From assembly GCA_020725145.1 (NCBI GenBank), contig DYFO01000003.1:65324-115491 (forward strand): 50,168 nucleotides of DNA. Reading direction: 5' to 3'. This document shows positions 31,092 through 39,489 of the stretch, in pieces; position 1 is the stretch's first letter, and every line of letters starts with the position of its first letter. The notes below the pieces were generated by a model, which saw only the letters and a list, made by a program, of their open reading frames with translations, was not told where the DNA came from and did not search any database. Both the position numbers and the translations under genes were made by a program. Source of the stretch: Symbiobacterium thermophilum. Its GTDB lineage: Bacteria > Bacillota > Sulfobacillia > UBA995.

Positions 31092-31900
31092 ATCTTCACC
31101 CAGCAGGGGCGCCGCTCGCGGAAGGTGGTGATCGCGCGGAACCCGGCGGCCTGGGCCAGTTCCAGCGCCGCCGCGGTTCCCGTTCCCACTTCCGAGGCGT
31201 GGTGGCTGTCGGCCCCGATGGTGAGCACCTCTCCGCCCAGCTGTCGGAAACGGCGCAGGGTCTCAAGGGCCGGCAGCGTCTCTCCCAGCGGTCCGCGCAG
31301 CCCCGAGGTGTTGATCTCCAGTCCGATACCACCCTCCGCGGCCAACCGCAGCACTTGCTCGGCCAGGTCGCGGCAGTCGTCCAGGCGGAAAGGACCCAAG
31401 CAGGCCGGGAGGTAGCGTTTCACGAAGTCGAAGTGTCCGATCACGTCGAAGAGCCGTTCCTCAACGGCAGCCCTGACCGCGGCCTCCAATTCCTTGAAGT
31501 AAGCCAGGTAAGCAGAGCGGCGATCGCGCGTGTGGAAGAACGGAACGTCGATCATCTCGCCATCCGCCAGGTGCACCGATCCAAGGAGGAAATCCCAGGG
31601 CAGAACGTGGGTCTCCAGGTACCGGCGGATGGCGGGATGGTACTCGCGGTCAAAGCCGATCTCCAGGCCCATGAGCACCGTAAGCGGCTGCGTGTCCCTC
31701 ACGCGTCCGACGGCCTCCGCGTAGCCGGCAGGGTCCAGCCAGCCGTTGACGGGGATGGCGGGGTTGAGGTCAAGGTGCTCGGTGAAACAGATCTCCGTCA
31801 GCCCCTGCCTTGCCGCCGCGGCACAGCACTCCTCGAGCGTGGAGGTGCCGTCGGCGCTGAAGCGGGAGTGCACGTGGTAGTCGACGCGGATCGGGCCCAC
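31088..31900 (-). CDS. histidinol-phosphatase, PHP family (HisJ/HisK)
   Basis: A PHP-domain phosphatase of about 270 residues. Metal-ligand blocks are VDYHVHSRFSADG at the start, ICFTEHLDLNP, GLEIGFD, LGSVHLADGE, DVIGHFDFVKRY and IGADSHHASEVG, the set seen in HisJ-type histidinol-phosphate phosphatases (and some DNA-polymerase-like PHP proteins). It would perform the dephosphorylation step of histidine biosynthesis; no other his genes are nearby, so the assignment is by family. GTG 31900 is listed as start, but the ribosome site GGGAGG sits on it, and a well-spaced ATC (IRVDYH) lies downstream. Confidence 0.85.
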   Translation of the reverse strand: MGPIRVDYHVHSRFSADGTSTLEECCAAAARQGLTEICFTEHLDLNPAIPVNGWLDPAGYAEAVGRVRDTQPLTVLMGLEIGFDREYHPAIRRYLETHVLPWDFLLGSVHLADGEMIDVPFFHTRDRRSAYLAYFKELEAAVRAAVEERLFDVIGHFDFVKRYLPACLGPFRLDDCRDLAEQVLRLAAEGGIGLEINTSGLRGPLGETLPALETLRRFRQLGGEVLTIGADSHHASEVGTGTAAALELAQAAGFRAITTFRERRPCWVKI

Positions 31901-31914
31901 CTCCCACGGTTGCC

Positions 31915-31944
31915 ATTGTAACAGCACCGACCGGACGGGATCAA
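31915..31944 (-). promoter_or_regulatory. candidate promoter of the histidinol-phosphatase gene
   Basis: On the minus strand TTGATC (31944-31939), an 18-base spacer and TACAAT (31920-31915). Transcription would begin at about 31908, just before the GGGAGGTG ribosome site, so the 5' untranslated part would be extremely short. Confidence 0.5.
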
Positions 31945-32040
31945 GGAGAACCGGCAAAGGGCGCCCTCGGGGCAAAGAGGGAAACTTCCCCCGCGGGCAG
32001 AAGACCCAAGACGTCCCCAGCCATGGAGGGAGCACACTCG

Positions 32041-33360
32041 ATGCGGCTCTCCCAGGAACTGATCACTCGCCCGGTCCAGCGCCTGGTGGTGACTCCCGAG
32101 CTGCGCCAGGCGCTTGAGGCCTTGCAGCTCGGCGTTCTGGAGCTGTCCGCTTACCTGCGGCCCCACCTGGAGGCCAACCCCTTTTTGGAGACGGCGGACG
32201 ACGAAGAGCCGCGGGAACCCGAGCCCCAGGGGTTCGACGCTGCCGGCGACGACGACCCGTGGGAGCCGCCGGAGCCGTCCTGTCCTCCTCCCGAACCTGC
32301 CGAGCGGTTGTGGGAGGAATTCCGGCTCGAGGTGGCCGACCCCGTGCTCCGGCGTGCCGCCCGCTACCTGACCGGCAGTCTCGATGCGAACGGCTACCTC
32401 CGGGTCTCAACCCGGGAGGCTGCCGAGGACCTGGGGATCGCCGAGGACCGGGTATCGGAGGCCCTGCGTCAACTTCAGGCGCTGGAACCCGGGATCGCCG
32501 CGACGGATCTGCGGGAGTGCCTTTTGCTGCAGATCGGCGACCGCGATCCCCTGCTCAGAGTGCTGGTCGAAGAACACCTGGCCGACGTGGTAGCCGGGCA
32601 CAGCAGGGCGGTAGCCGAACGGCTCGGACTGGAGGTCGCCGAGGTGTGCCGCGCGCTCGAACGCCTCCGGGAACTTGAGCCGAAGCCCGGACGGGCCTGG
32701 GCCTCGCCGGACGCGGGCCACGTGGTGGTCCCCGACCTGACCTTCCGGCGGGTGGAGGACGCGTTCGTGGTGCTGGTGGAAGAGCCGACACCCCGGATAA
32801 GGCTGAACCCCCTGTACCGCCGCTGGCTGTCGGAAGGACAGGCGGCGAAAGACGCCGAACTGCGAAGATACCTGGAAGGCCGGCTTCACGCGGCGATGTG
32901 GGTGCTGCGCTGCCTGGAGCAGCGAAGGATGACCCTGTACCGCCTGGGTGAGGCTCTCCTGGAGTGCCAGCGGGAATTTTTCCGCCGTGGCCCAAGACAC
33001 CTGCGTTCGCTGACCATGCGGGAGGTGGCCGACATGATGGGCGTTCACGAGTCCACGGTAAGTCGGGCGGCCGCCCGCAAGCACGCGGCGACCCCTCACG
33101 GAGCTTTCCCCTTGCGTGCCTTTTTCTCAAGCGGGGTGGAGTGCCGGGGCGCCGAGGCCTTGTCGGCCGAAAGCATCAAGCGGCGCATCAGGGATCTTGT
33201 GGCCGCTGAGGAGCCGGAACGGCCGCTGAGCGACCAGGAGCTCGCCATCGCCCTGCAACGGGCGGGGATCCTGATCGCCAGGCGTACCGTGAGCAAGTAT
33301 CGACAGGAGCTGGGACTGGCCCCGTCCGCGGTGCGGAGGCGGCACCGGAGGGAAGCCTAG
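32041..33360 (+). CDS. rpoN: RNA polymerase sigma-54 factor
   Basis: A 439-residue sigma-54. Region I is Gln/Leu-rich (MRLSQELITRPVQRLVVTPE), followed by an acidic Region II (DDEEPREPEPQGFDAAGDDD). The core-binding region includes YLTGSLDANGYL, and the DNA-binding part has the helix-turn-helix MREVADMMGVHESTVSRA and the RpoN box ARRTVSKYRQELGLA that contacts the -24 element. ATG 32041 is supported by GGAGGGA at eight-base spacing. It is the first gene of a plus-strand block leading into the glycolytic operon with only 30 bases to gap, an arrangement known from several clostridia; no CggR-type repressor gene is present. No sigma-54 activator gene is found in the window. Confidence 0.95.
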   Translation: MRLSQELITRPVQRLVVTPELRQALEALQLGVLELSAYLRPHLEANPFLETADDEEPREPEPQGFDAAGDDDPWEPPEPSCPPPEPAERLWEEFRLEVADPVLRRAARYLTGSLDANGYLRVSTREAAEDLGIAEDRVSEALRQLQALEPGIAATDLRECLLLQIGDRDPLLRVLVEEHLADVVAGHSRAVAERLGLEVAEVCRALERLRELEPKPGRAWASPDAGHVVVPDLTFRRVEDAFVVLVEEPTPRIRLNPLYRRWLSEGQAAKDAELRRYLEGRLHAAMWVLRCLEQRRMTLYRLGEALLECQREFFRRGPRHLRSLTMREVADMMGVHESTVSRAAARKHAATPHGAFPLRAFFSSGVECRGAEALSAESIKRRIRDLVAAEEPERPLSDQELAIALQRAGILIARRTVSKYRQELGLAPSAVRRRHRREA

Positions 33361-33390
33361 AGAGCCACAGTACTGGTGGAGGGATGGACG

Positions 33391-34401
33391 ATGACCCGCG
33401 TGGGCATCAACGGTTTCGGGCGCATCGGCCGGCAGTTCTACCGCGCGGCCCGCGAGTTCGCCGACGTCGAGGTGGTGGCGGTCAACGACCTGACCGACCC
33501 CGCCACCCTGGCACACCTGCTGGTGTATGACTCGAACTACGGGATGCTGGAGGCCGACGTGCGCTCGGGAACCGATGCGTTCGTGGTCGACGGCAAGCCG
33601 GTCAGGGTACTGGCGGAGCGCGACCCCGGCCGTCTTCCCTGGCGTGAACTCGGGGTCAGCGTGGTGATCGAGTCCACCGGACGCTTCACCACCGCCGAAC
33701 ACGCCTCCAAGCACCGGACGGCGGGCGGAGCGGCCAAGGTCATCATCGCCGCGCCCGCACGGGGCGAGGACGTCACGTTAGTGCTGGGCGTCAACACCGA
33801 CGCCTACGATCCCGTCCACCATCACCTGATCTCCATGGCCTCGTGCACCACCAACTGCCTGGCTCCGGTGGCCAAGGTGCTGGACGACAGCTTCGGGGTG
33901 GTGAGGGGGCTGATGACCACCGTTCACGCCTATACATCGGACCAGATGCTGCTCGACGGGCCCCACCGCGACCTCCGCCGTGCCCGGGCGGCCGGGCTCA
34001 GCATCGTGCCCACCAGCACCGGCGCCGCCGCGGCTATCGGCGTGGTGCTGCCGCGCCTGGCGGGGAAGCTCAACGGGTACGCGATGCGGGTGCCGACCTC
34101 GACGGTGTCCGTGCTCGACCTGGTCGTCGAGCTCGAGCGGAGAGCCTCGGCCGACGAGATAAACCAGGCCTTCCGGCGGGCGGCAGAAGGGCACCTGGAT
34201 CCTTATCTCAAGGTATGTGACGTGCCGCTGGTGTCGGTGGACTTCAAGGGCAACACCGCCTCGGCGGTGGTGGACACCCTGTCCACGCTGGTGGTCGATT
34301 CCATGGCCAAGGTGGTAGCCTGGTATGACAACGAGGCGGCCTACGCGCGGCGCCTTGTAGACCTGGTGCGTTTCCTGGCCGAGAGGGGACTGGGCGCGTG
34401 A
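33391..34401 (+). CDS. gap: glyceraldehyde-3-phosphate dehydrogenase
   Basis: A 336-residue GAPDH. RVGINGFGRIGRQFYRAA forms the dinucleotide fold; the Asp in VNDLTDPATLAHLL favours NAD+ over NADP+. The active-site cysteine is C152 in MASCTTNCLAPVAKVL with H179 in TTVHAYTSDQ, and the C-terminal substrate site VVAWYDNEAAYARR is conserved. It converts glyceraldehyde-3-phosphate to 1,3-bisphosphoglycerate and begins a set of five adjacent genes for consecutive or linked steps. ATG 33391 follows GGAGGG; the frame's earlier ATG would add only MEGWT. The stop overlaps the pgk start (GTGA). Confidence 0.97.
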   Translation: MTRVGINGFGRIGRQFYRAAREFADVEVVAVNDLTDPATLAHLLVYDSNYGMLEADVRSGTDAFVVDGKPVRVLAERDPGRLPWRELGVSVVIESTGRFTTAEHASKHRTAGGAAKVIIAAPARGEDVTLVLGVNTDAYDPVHHHLISMASCTTNCLAPVAKVLDDSFGVVRGLMTTVHAYTSDQMLLDGPHRDLRRARAAGLSIVPTSTGAAAAIGVVLPRLAGKLNGYAMRVPTSTVSVLDLVVELERRASADEINQAFRRAAEGHLDPYLKVCDVPLVSVDFKGNTASAVVDTLSTLVVDSMAKVVAWYDNEAAYARRLVDLVRFLAERGLGA

Positions 34402-35594
34402 GACTGCTGGACCTGTCGGAATACCCGGTCACCGAAAGGCGGGTGCTGGTCCGGGTCGATTTCAACGTTCCTCTTTCCCCGGAGGGGGACATCCTGGACG
34501 ACACCCGGATTCGCGCCTGCCTTCCCACCATCGAGCACCTGTTGGATCGCAGGGCCGGCGTGGTCCTGTGCTCGCACCTGGGTCGGCCCCGCGGTAGACC
34601 CGACCCCCGGCTGCGTCTGGACGGGGTGGCCCGCCGCCTTGCCGCTCTGTTAGGCCGGGAGGTTCGGAAGCTGGACGGGGTGTCGGAGCCCGAGGTGGCA
34701 GAGGCGGTCGCCGGGCTCGGGCCCGGAGACGTGGCCCTCCTCGAGAACCTGCGCTTTTACCCCGGCGAAGAGGCCAACGATCTCGACTTCGCCCGGGCCC
34801 TCGCCGCGCTGGGCGAGGTGTTCGTCAACGATGCCTTCGGAACCGCCCACCGCGCCCACGCTTCCACCGCGGGAGTTGCCCGCTACCTGCCGGCGGTGGC
34901 GGGACTGCTCATGGCCCGTGAGCTCCGGGCCCTGCAGAGGCTGCTGGAAGACCCCGAACGCCCCTACGTGGCGGTGCTCGGCGGGAGCAAGGTGGCCGAC
35001 AAGCTGCCGGTGCTCGAAAACTTGCTTCCCCGGGTCGACGGGCTGCTGGTGGGCGGAGGCATGGCGAATGCCTTCCTCGCGGCCGACGGTCACGCGGTAG
35101 GCGCCTCGCAGGTGGAGGCGGCGGCCGTGCGTGAGGCGGGGCGCTTCTTGGCCAAGGCGTCGAGGTGCGGCAAGCCGGTCGGGCTCCCGGTAGACGTGGT
35201 GGTGGCCGAGGCCATAGCGCCGGACGCGGCCTTCCGCGTCGTGGGGGTGGATGGGGTGCCAGAGGGCTGGGTGGTGGTCGATATCGGGCCCGAAACCGCC
35301 AGGCGCTTCGCCGAGACCATCGCCACCGCGGCCACCGTGTTCTGGAACGGCCCGCTGGGTGTGGCCGAGATCGAGCCCTTCGCCCGCGGCACCGAGGCGG
35401 TGGCCCGCGCGGTGGGAAGCTGCCGCGGGCACACCGTGGTAGGAGGAGGAGACTCCCTGGCGGCGCTGGAGAAGCTGGGACTGACGGCAGCCATCGGCCA
35501 TGTGTCCACCGGCGGTGGGGCTACCTTGGAGTTTCTGGAAGGTAAGGAGCTGCCGGGAGTGGCCTGCCTTTTGCGAAAGGGAGAGAAGACATGA
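34398..35594 (+). CDS. pgk: phosphoglycerate kinase
   Basis: A 398-residue monomeric kinase that makes ATP from 1,3-bisphosphoglycerate. Conserved blocks: RVLVRVDFNVPL with the substrate-binding Asp and Asn, SHLGRPRGRPDPRL, LLENLRFYPGEEAND, 'FVNDAFGTAHRAHASTAGV' , VLGGSKVADKLPVLENLL and the C-terminal nucleotide loop VGGGDSLAALEKLG with STGGGATLEFLEGKELPG. Start and stop overlap the neighbours (GTGA with gap, ATGA with tpiA), so dosage is set by coupling. No fusion to tpiA is present. Confidence 0.97.
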   Translation: MRLLDLSEYPVTERRVLVRVDFNVPLSPEGDILDDTRIRACLPTIEHLLDRRAGVVLCSHLGRPRGRPDPRLRLDGVARRLAALLGREVRKLDGVSEPEVAEAVAGLGPGDVALLENLRFYPGEEANDLDFARALAALGEVFVNDAFGTAHRAHASTAGVARYLPAVAGLLMARELRALQRLLEDPERPYVAVLGGSKVADKLPVLENLLPRVDGLLVGGGMANAFLAADGHAVGASQVEAAAVREAGRFLAKASRCGKPVGLPVDVVVAEAIAPDAAFRVVGVDGVPEGWVVVDIGPETARRFAETIATAATVFWNGPLGVAEIEPFARGTEAVARAVGSCRGHTVVGGGDSLAALEKLGLTAAIGHVSTGGGATLEFLEGKELPGVACLLRKGEKT

Positions 35595-36358
35595 AGCGGC
35601 GACCGCTGATCGTCGGCAACTGGAAGCTCCACAACACCGTCGGCGAAGCCATTGCCCTGGTCGAGGGGCTCAAGCGCGCCCTCGGCGACGTGGCAGGGTG
35701 CGAGGTGGCGGTTTGCCCGCCCTTCACCGCGCTGTACGCGGTACGGGGAGCGCTGTGCGGCACGGCCATCGCGCTCGGCGCGCAGGACTGTCACTGGGCG
35801 GAACGCGGACCGTTCACCGGCGAGGTCTCACCGGGCATGCTCCGCGACGTGGGTTGCCGGTTCGTCATCGTGGGGCATTCAGAGCGGCGCCAGCACTTCG
35901 GCGAGACCGACGCCGTCGTCAACCAGAAACTGCTCGCCGCGCTCGCGGCGGGCCTGAACCCCATCCTCTGCGTGGGCGAGCGGGCTCGGGACCGCGAGGC
36001 GGGAAGGACCCAAGAGGTGGTCGCGGCACAGCTGGAAGGAGGGCTTGCCGGGGTCTCGGCCGCGCGGCTGCCGGAGGTGGTGGTGGCCTACGAGCCGGTG
36101 TGGGCCATCGGTACCGGCACGCCCGCGCGGCCGGAGGATGCCGCGGCGGTCGCCGTCGGGATGCGCCAGTGCTTGCGCGCGGGCTGGGGGGAAAGCTCGG
36201 AGGCGGTGCGGCTTCTGTACGGGGGGAGCGTTAGCGGCGCCAACGTCCGGGGTTTCCTCGGGCAAGCGGTGATCGACGGCGCGCTGGTCGGCGGCCTGAG
36301 CCTCGACCCGGTTGAGTTCGCCCGCATCGTGGAGGCGGCGCGCTCCCTTGAAACCTGA
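35591..36358 (+). CDS. tpiA: triosephosphate isomerase
   Basis: A 255-residue TIM barrel. Catalytic residues are seen: K in VGNWKLHN (K13), His in IVGHSERRQHFGET (about H96) and Glu in VVAYEPVWAIGTG (about E167), plus the phosphate-gripping LLYGGSVSGAN. It equilibrates dihydroxyacetone phosphate and glyceraldehyde-3-phosphate. It begins with ATGA overlap after pgk and ends overlapping the gpmI start. Length is normal. Confidence 0.97.
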   Translation: MKRRPLIVGNWKLHNTVGEAIALVEGLKRALGDVAGCEVAVCPPFTALYAVRGALCGTAIALGAQDCHWAERGPFTGEVSPGMLRDVGCRFVIVGHSERRQHFGETDAVVNQKLLAALAAGLNPILCVGERARDREAGRTQEVVAAQLEGGLAGVSAARLPEVVVAYEPVWAIGTGTPARPEDAAAVAVGMRQCLRAGWGESSEAVRLLYGGSVSGANVRGFLGQAVIDGALVGGLSLDPVEFARIVEAARSLET

Positions 36359-37847
36359 ACGGCGGCCCGTCGGCCTGGTGATCCTCGACGGCCTGGGCCT
36401 TTCCGACCGGCGAGAGGGGAACGCCTGGGCCCTGGCCGAACCTCCCAACCTCGACCGCTGGTGGGGGTCCTGCCCCCATGCCCGGCTGGCGGCCTCCGGC
36501 GAGGCGGTGGGCCTCGCTCCCGGGCAGATGGGTGATTCCAACGTCGGACATCTCAACCTCGGCGCCGGCCGCGTGGTCTGCCAGGACGTGCTCCGGATCT
36601 CCCGCGCGGTGCGATCCGGGGAGTTCTTCGAAAACCCCGTGCTCAACGCGGCCTGCCCGCCGGGCGGCACCGTGCACCTGGTGGGGCTGGTCTCCGACGG
36701 CGGGGTCCACAGTCACCAGGATCATCTCCACGCTCTGGTGGAGCTGGCCCGGCGCCGGCGGGTTAGAAGACTGCTGGTGCATGCGGTGCTGGACGGGCGT
36801 GACGTGCCACCCTGCAGCGCACCGGTCTACCTCGAGCGCCTCGAGGCGGCGCTCGAAGGGACGGGGAGCATCGCCACGGTGATGGGACGCTACTGGGCGA
36901 TGGACCGCGACGGCCGCTGGGATCGCGTGGAGCTGGCCTACCGGGCGATGGCACAGGGCCGGGGACAACCGGCGGCCAGCGCCGCGGCGGCGGTGACCGC
37001 CGGCTACGCCAGAGGCGAGACCGACGAGTTCCTGACCCCCGCGGTGGTCGCCGATGACGGCATGGCTCCGGAGGATTCGGTGATCCTCTTCAACTTCCGG
37101 GCCGACCGTAGCCGCCAGCTCGCGCGGGCGCTGGCCGACCCGGACTTTCGAGCCTTCGATCGGCCGGGCGGCCCCCTCCGTGTGACGACCATGACGCTTT
37201 ACGATGAGGCTTTCCCGCTGCCGCACGCGTTCGGCCCGCTGCCGCGACCGATCAACGGCCTGGGGCAGTGGGTGGCCCGGCTGGGACTTCGCCAGCTGCG
37301 CATCGCCGAGACCGAGAAGTATGCCCACGTCACCTACTTCTTCAGCGGGGGGGAAGAGCGCCCCTATCCGGGGGAGAAGCGCATCCTTGTCCCGTCTCCC
37401 CGCGTCGGCACCTACGACCTCAAGCCGGAGATGAGTGCCTTCGAGGTGACGGCGGCGGTGCTGCAAGCGCTCGGCGAGGACCCCCCCGACCTCGTGGTTT
37501 TGAACTACGCCAATCCCGACATGGTGGGGCATACCGGCGTGCTTGCCGCCGCCGTCCGTGCGCTTTTGGCGGTGGACCGCTGCCTCGGAGAGGTGATCCC
37601 CGCCTTCGGGGCGGCACTCATCGTGTCGGACCACGGCAACGCCGAACAGATGGTCGACTACGAGACGGGGCAGCCGCACACCGCGCACACCGCCAACCCC
37701 GTTCCGGCCATCGTGGTGGCGCCCGGGTACCCGCGCATGCGGATGGCGGACGGCCTGCTGGCCGACGTGGCCCCCACCGTCCTGGAGCTGCTCGGGTTAC
37801 CCGCTCCGCCGGAGATGACCGGCCGATCGCTGCTGAGGGAGGGCTGA
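36348..37847 (+). CDS. gpmI: 2,3-bisphosphoglycerate-independent phosphoglycerate mutase
   Basis: A 499-residue, Mn-dependent alkaline-phosphatase-superfamily mutase. The start region PVGLVILDGLGLSDRREGNA provides metal-binding Asp, the phosphoryl-accepting serine is S64 in GQMGDSNVGHLNLGAGR, and later blocks include HSHQDHLHAL-like GGVHSHQDHLHALVEL, VMGRYWAMDRDGRWDRVE, KYAHVTYFFSGGEERP, NYANPDMVGHTG and IVSDHGNAEQM. It converts 3- to 2-phosphoglycerate without cofactor. The TTG at 36348, inside the tpiA end, fits the family N-terminus; GGAGG lies 12 bases upstream. Confidence 0.96.
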   Translation: MKPERRPVGLVILDGLGLSDRREGNAWALAEPPNLDRWWGSCPHARLAASGEAVGLAPGQMGDSNVGHLNLGAGRVVCQDVLRISRAVRSGEFFENPVLNAACPPGGTVHLVGLVSDGGVHSHQDHLHALVELARRRRVRRLLVHAVLDGRDVPPCSAPVYLERLEAALEGTGSIATVMGRYWAMDRDGRWDRVELAYRAMAQGRGQPAASAAAAVTAGYARGETDEFLTPAVVADDGMAPEDSVILFNFRADRSRQLARALADPDFRAFDRPGGPLRVTTMTLYDEAFPLPHAFGPLPRPINGLGQWVARLGLRQLRIAETEKYAHVTYFFSGGEERPYPGEKRILVPSPRVGTYDLKPEMSAFEVTAAVLQALGEDPPDLVVLNYANPDMVGHTGVLAAAVRALLAVDRCLGEVIPAFGAALIVSDHGNAEQMVDYETGQPHTAHTANPVPAIVVAPGYPRMRMADGLLADVAPTVLELLGLPAPPEMTGRSLLREG

Positions 37848-37850
37848 GAG

Positions 37851-39152
37851 TTGAAGACTGCCATCGTGCAGGCCCGCGCCAGGGAGATCCTGGATTCGAG
37901 GGGACAGCCCACGCTGGAAGTCGACGTGACGCTCGAAGGAGGGTGGGTGGGCACGGCGGCCGTGCCGGCGGGAGCTTCCACCGGACGGCACGAAGCCCGC
38001 GAGCTGCGGGACGGTGACCCGCGGCGTTACCGTGGCCGGGGCGTGACCCGGGCGGTGATGGCGGTCAACACCGAGCTGGCGGCGGCGGTGCGGGGGATGG
38101 ACGCGATGGACCAGGTGGAAGTGGACGGCGTGCTGTGCGAGACCGACGGCACCGCGCACAAGGAGAGGCTGGGGGCAAACGCCGTGCTGGGCGTGTCGCT
38201 CGCCGTCGCACGGGCGGCGGCGCAGGCCCGTGGGGTGCCTCTTTACCGGCACCTTGCATGCCTGGCAGGCCGTGAGGACGCCGAGGAGGTGCGCTTGCCC
38301 GTTCCTTTCCTTAACGTGATCAACGGCGGGCGCCATGCCGACAACCGGCTCGAGATACAGGAGTTCATGATCGTACCCCGTGGTGCCCCGTCGTTCGCCG
38401 AGGCCCTGCGGTGGGCGGCCGAGGTGTACCAGGTGCTGCGCGAGCTCTTGCGCGAGGACGGCCACACCGTCAACGTGGGCGACGAGGGAGGGTTCGCCCC
38501 GGGTCTGGCAGGCGATGAGGAGGCGCTGGCCGTGCTGACGCGGGCCATCCGGGCGGCGGGCTACCGGCCGGGAGAAGACGTCGCGCTGGCCTTGGACGCG
38601 GCGGCCACCGAGTTCTACCGCGAGGGGCGCTACCGGCCTACCGGGCGCGGCGATGGCCTTGAGACCGGGGAGATGGTGGAGCTTTACCGTGCCTGGGCCG
38701 ACGCCTACCCCGTGGTGTCGTTGGAGGACGGGCTGGCGGAGGACGACTGGGAGGGCTGGGAGCGGCTGACCGCCGCCCTGGGCGATCGCCTGCAGTTGGT
38801 GGGGGACGATCTGTTCGTGACCCAGGCGTCGCGGTTAGCCGAGGGGATCCGCCGCAAGGCGGCCAACGCCGTGCTCATCAAGCCCAACCAGGTGGGCACG
38901 CTCACCGAGACCTTGCAGACGATCGCCAAGGCCCGCTCCCACGGGTACGCAGTGGTGGTCTCCCACCGGTCGGGTGAGACGGAGGACACCTTCATCGCCG
39001 ACCTGGCGGTGGGCACGGGGGCGGGTCAGATCAAGACGGGAGCCCCTTGCCGGAGCGAAAGGGTGGCGAAGTACAACCGTCTTATGCGCATCGAGGCGGA
39101 GGCGGGGCCGCGGGCCCGCTATGCGTTGCCCGGGCAAGGAACGCTGTGGTAA
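37851..39152 (+). CDS. eno: enolase
   Basis: A 433-residue enolase that makes phosphoenolpyruvate. Conserved: [31 protein letters not shown], the loop [17 protein letters not shown] with QEFMIVP, '[15 protein letters not shown]' (metal-binding Glu/Asp), [24 protein letters not shown] and [18 protein letters not shown] with catalytic Lys and His. The TTG start has GGGAGGG about nine bases upstream, just after gpmI. The TAA stop overlaps a possible promoter (39126-39155) for secG. Confidence 0.97.
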   Translation: MKTAIVQARAREILDSRGQPTLEVDVTLEGGWVGTAAVPAGASTGRHEARELRDGDPRRYRGRGVTRAVMAVNTELAAAVRGMDAMDQVEVDGVLCETDGTAHKERLGANAVLGVSLAVARAAAQARGVPLYRHLACLAGREDAEEVRLPVPFLNVINGGRHADNRLEIQEFMIVPRGAPSFAEALRWAAEVYQVLRELLREDGHTVNVGDEGGFAPGLAGDEEALAVLTRAIRAAGYRPGEDVALALDAAATEFYREGRYRPTGRGDGLETGEMVELYRAWADAYPVVSLEDGLAEDDWEGWERLTAALGDRLQLVGDDLFVTQASRLAEGIRRKAANAVLIKPNQVGTLTETLQTIAKARSHGYAVVVSHRSGETEDTFIADLAVGTGAGQIKTGAPCRSERVAKYNRLMRIEAEAGPRARYALPGQGTLW

Positions 39153-39155
39153 AAT
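39126..39155 (+). promoter_or_regulatory. possible internal promoter before secG
   Basis: TTGCCC (39126-39131), an 18-base spacer and TAAAAT (39150-39155), overlapping the eno stop. It could give secG, hppA and the genes after it independent expression. Confidence 0.35.
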
Positions 39156-39191
39156 GAACGCATGGCCCGGGAGCGGGCCGCGAAGGGAAGG

Positions 39192-39428
39192 ATGACCTTG
39201 TTGCGCGTTATCCTCACCGTCTTCCACATCGTGTCGGCGGTGGGCCTGATCGCCGCCGTGCTGCTCATGTCGGGCCGCAGCGCCGGCCTTTCGGGTGCGG
39301 TTGCCGGCGGGGCGGAGCGGCTCTTCGGCAAGAAGCGGGGCTTGGACGAGATCCTGGGTCGCTACGCGGCCCTCTTCGCCGGAGGCTTCCTGGTCACCGC
39401 CTTCATGTTGGCCGTACTGCACGGCTGA
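39192..39428 (+). CDS. secG: preprotein translocase subunit SecG
   Basis: A 78-residue SecG: hydrophobic segment one at about 4-24 ([20 protein letters not shown]), a Gly/Ser-rich cytoplasmic loop ([20 protein letters not shown], with the family-typical GG and F(G) residues), then segment two at about 55-75 ([17 protein letters not shown]). It assists SecYE-mediated export. ATG 39192 gives the family N-terminus; ATG 39162 would add ten charged residues. The eno-secG position is the usual one in Firmicutes. Confidence 0.9.
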   Translation: MTLLRVILTVFHIVSAVGLIAAVLLMSGRSAGLSGAVAGGAERLFGKKRGLDEILGRYAALFAGGFLVTAFMLAVLHG

Positions 39429-39489
39429 GCGGGACCCGCATGTCGTGATGCTTGTCATACCACCAGATGTCGCGGGAGGCGAGACCGAT

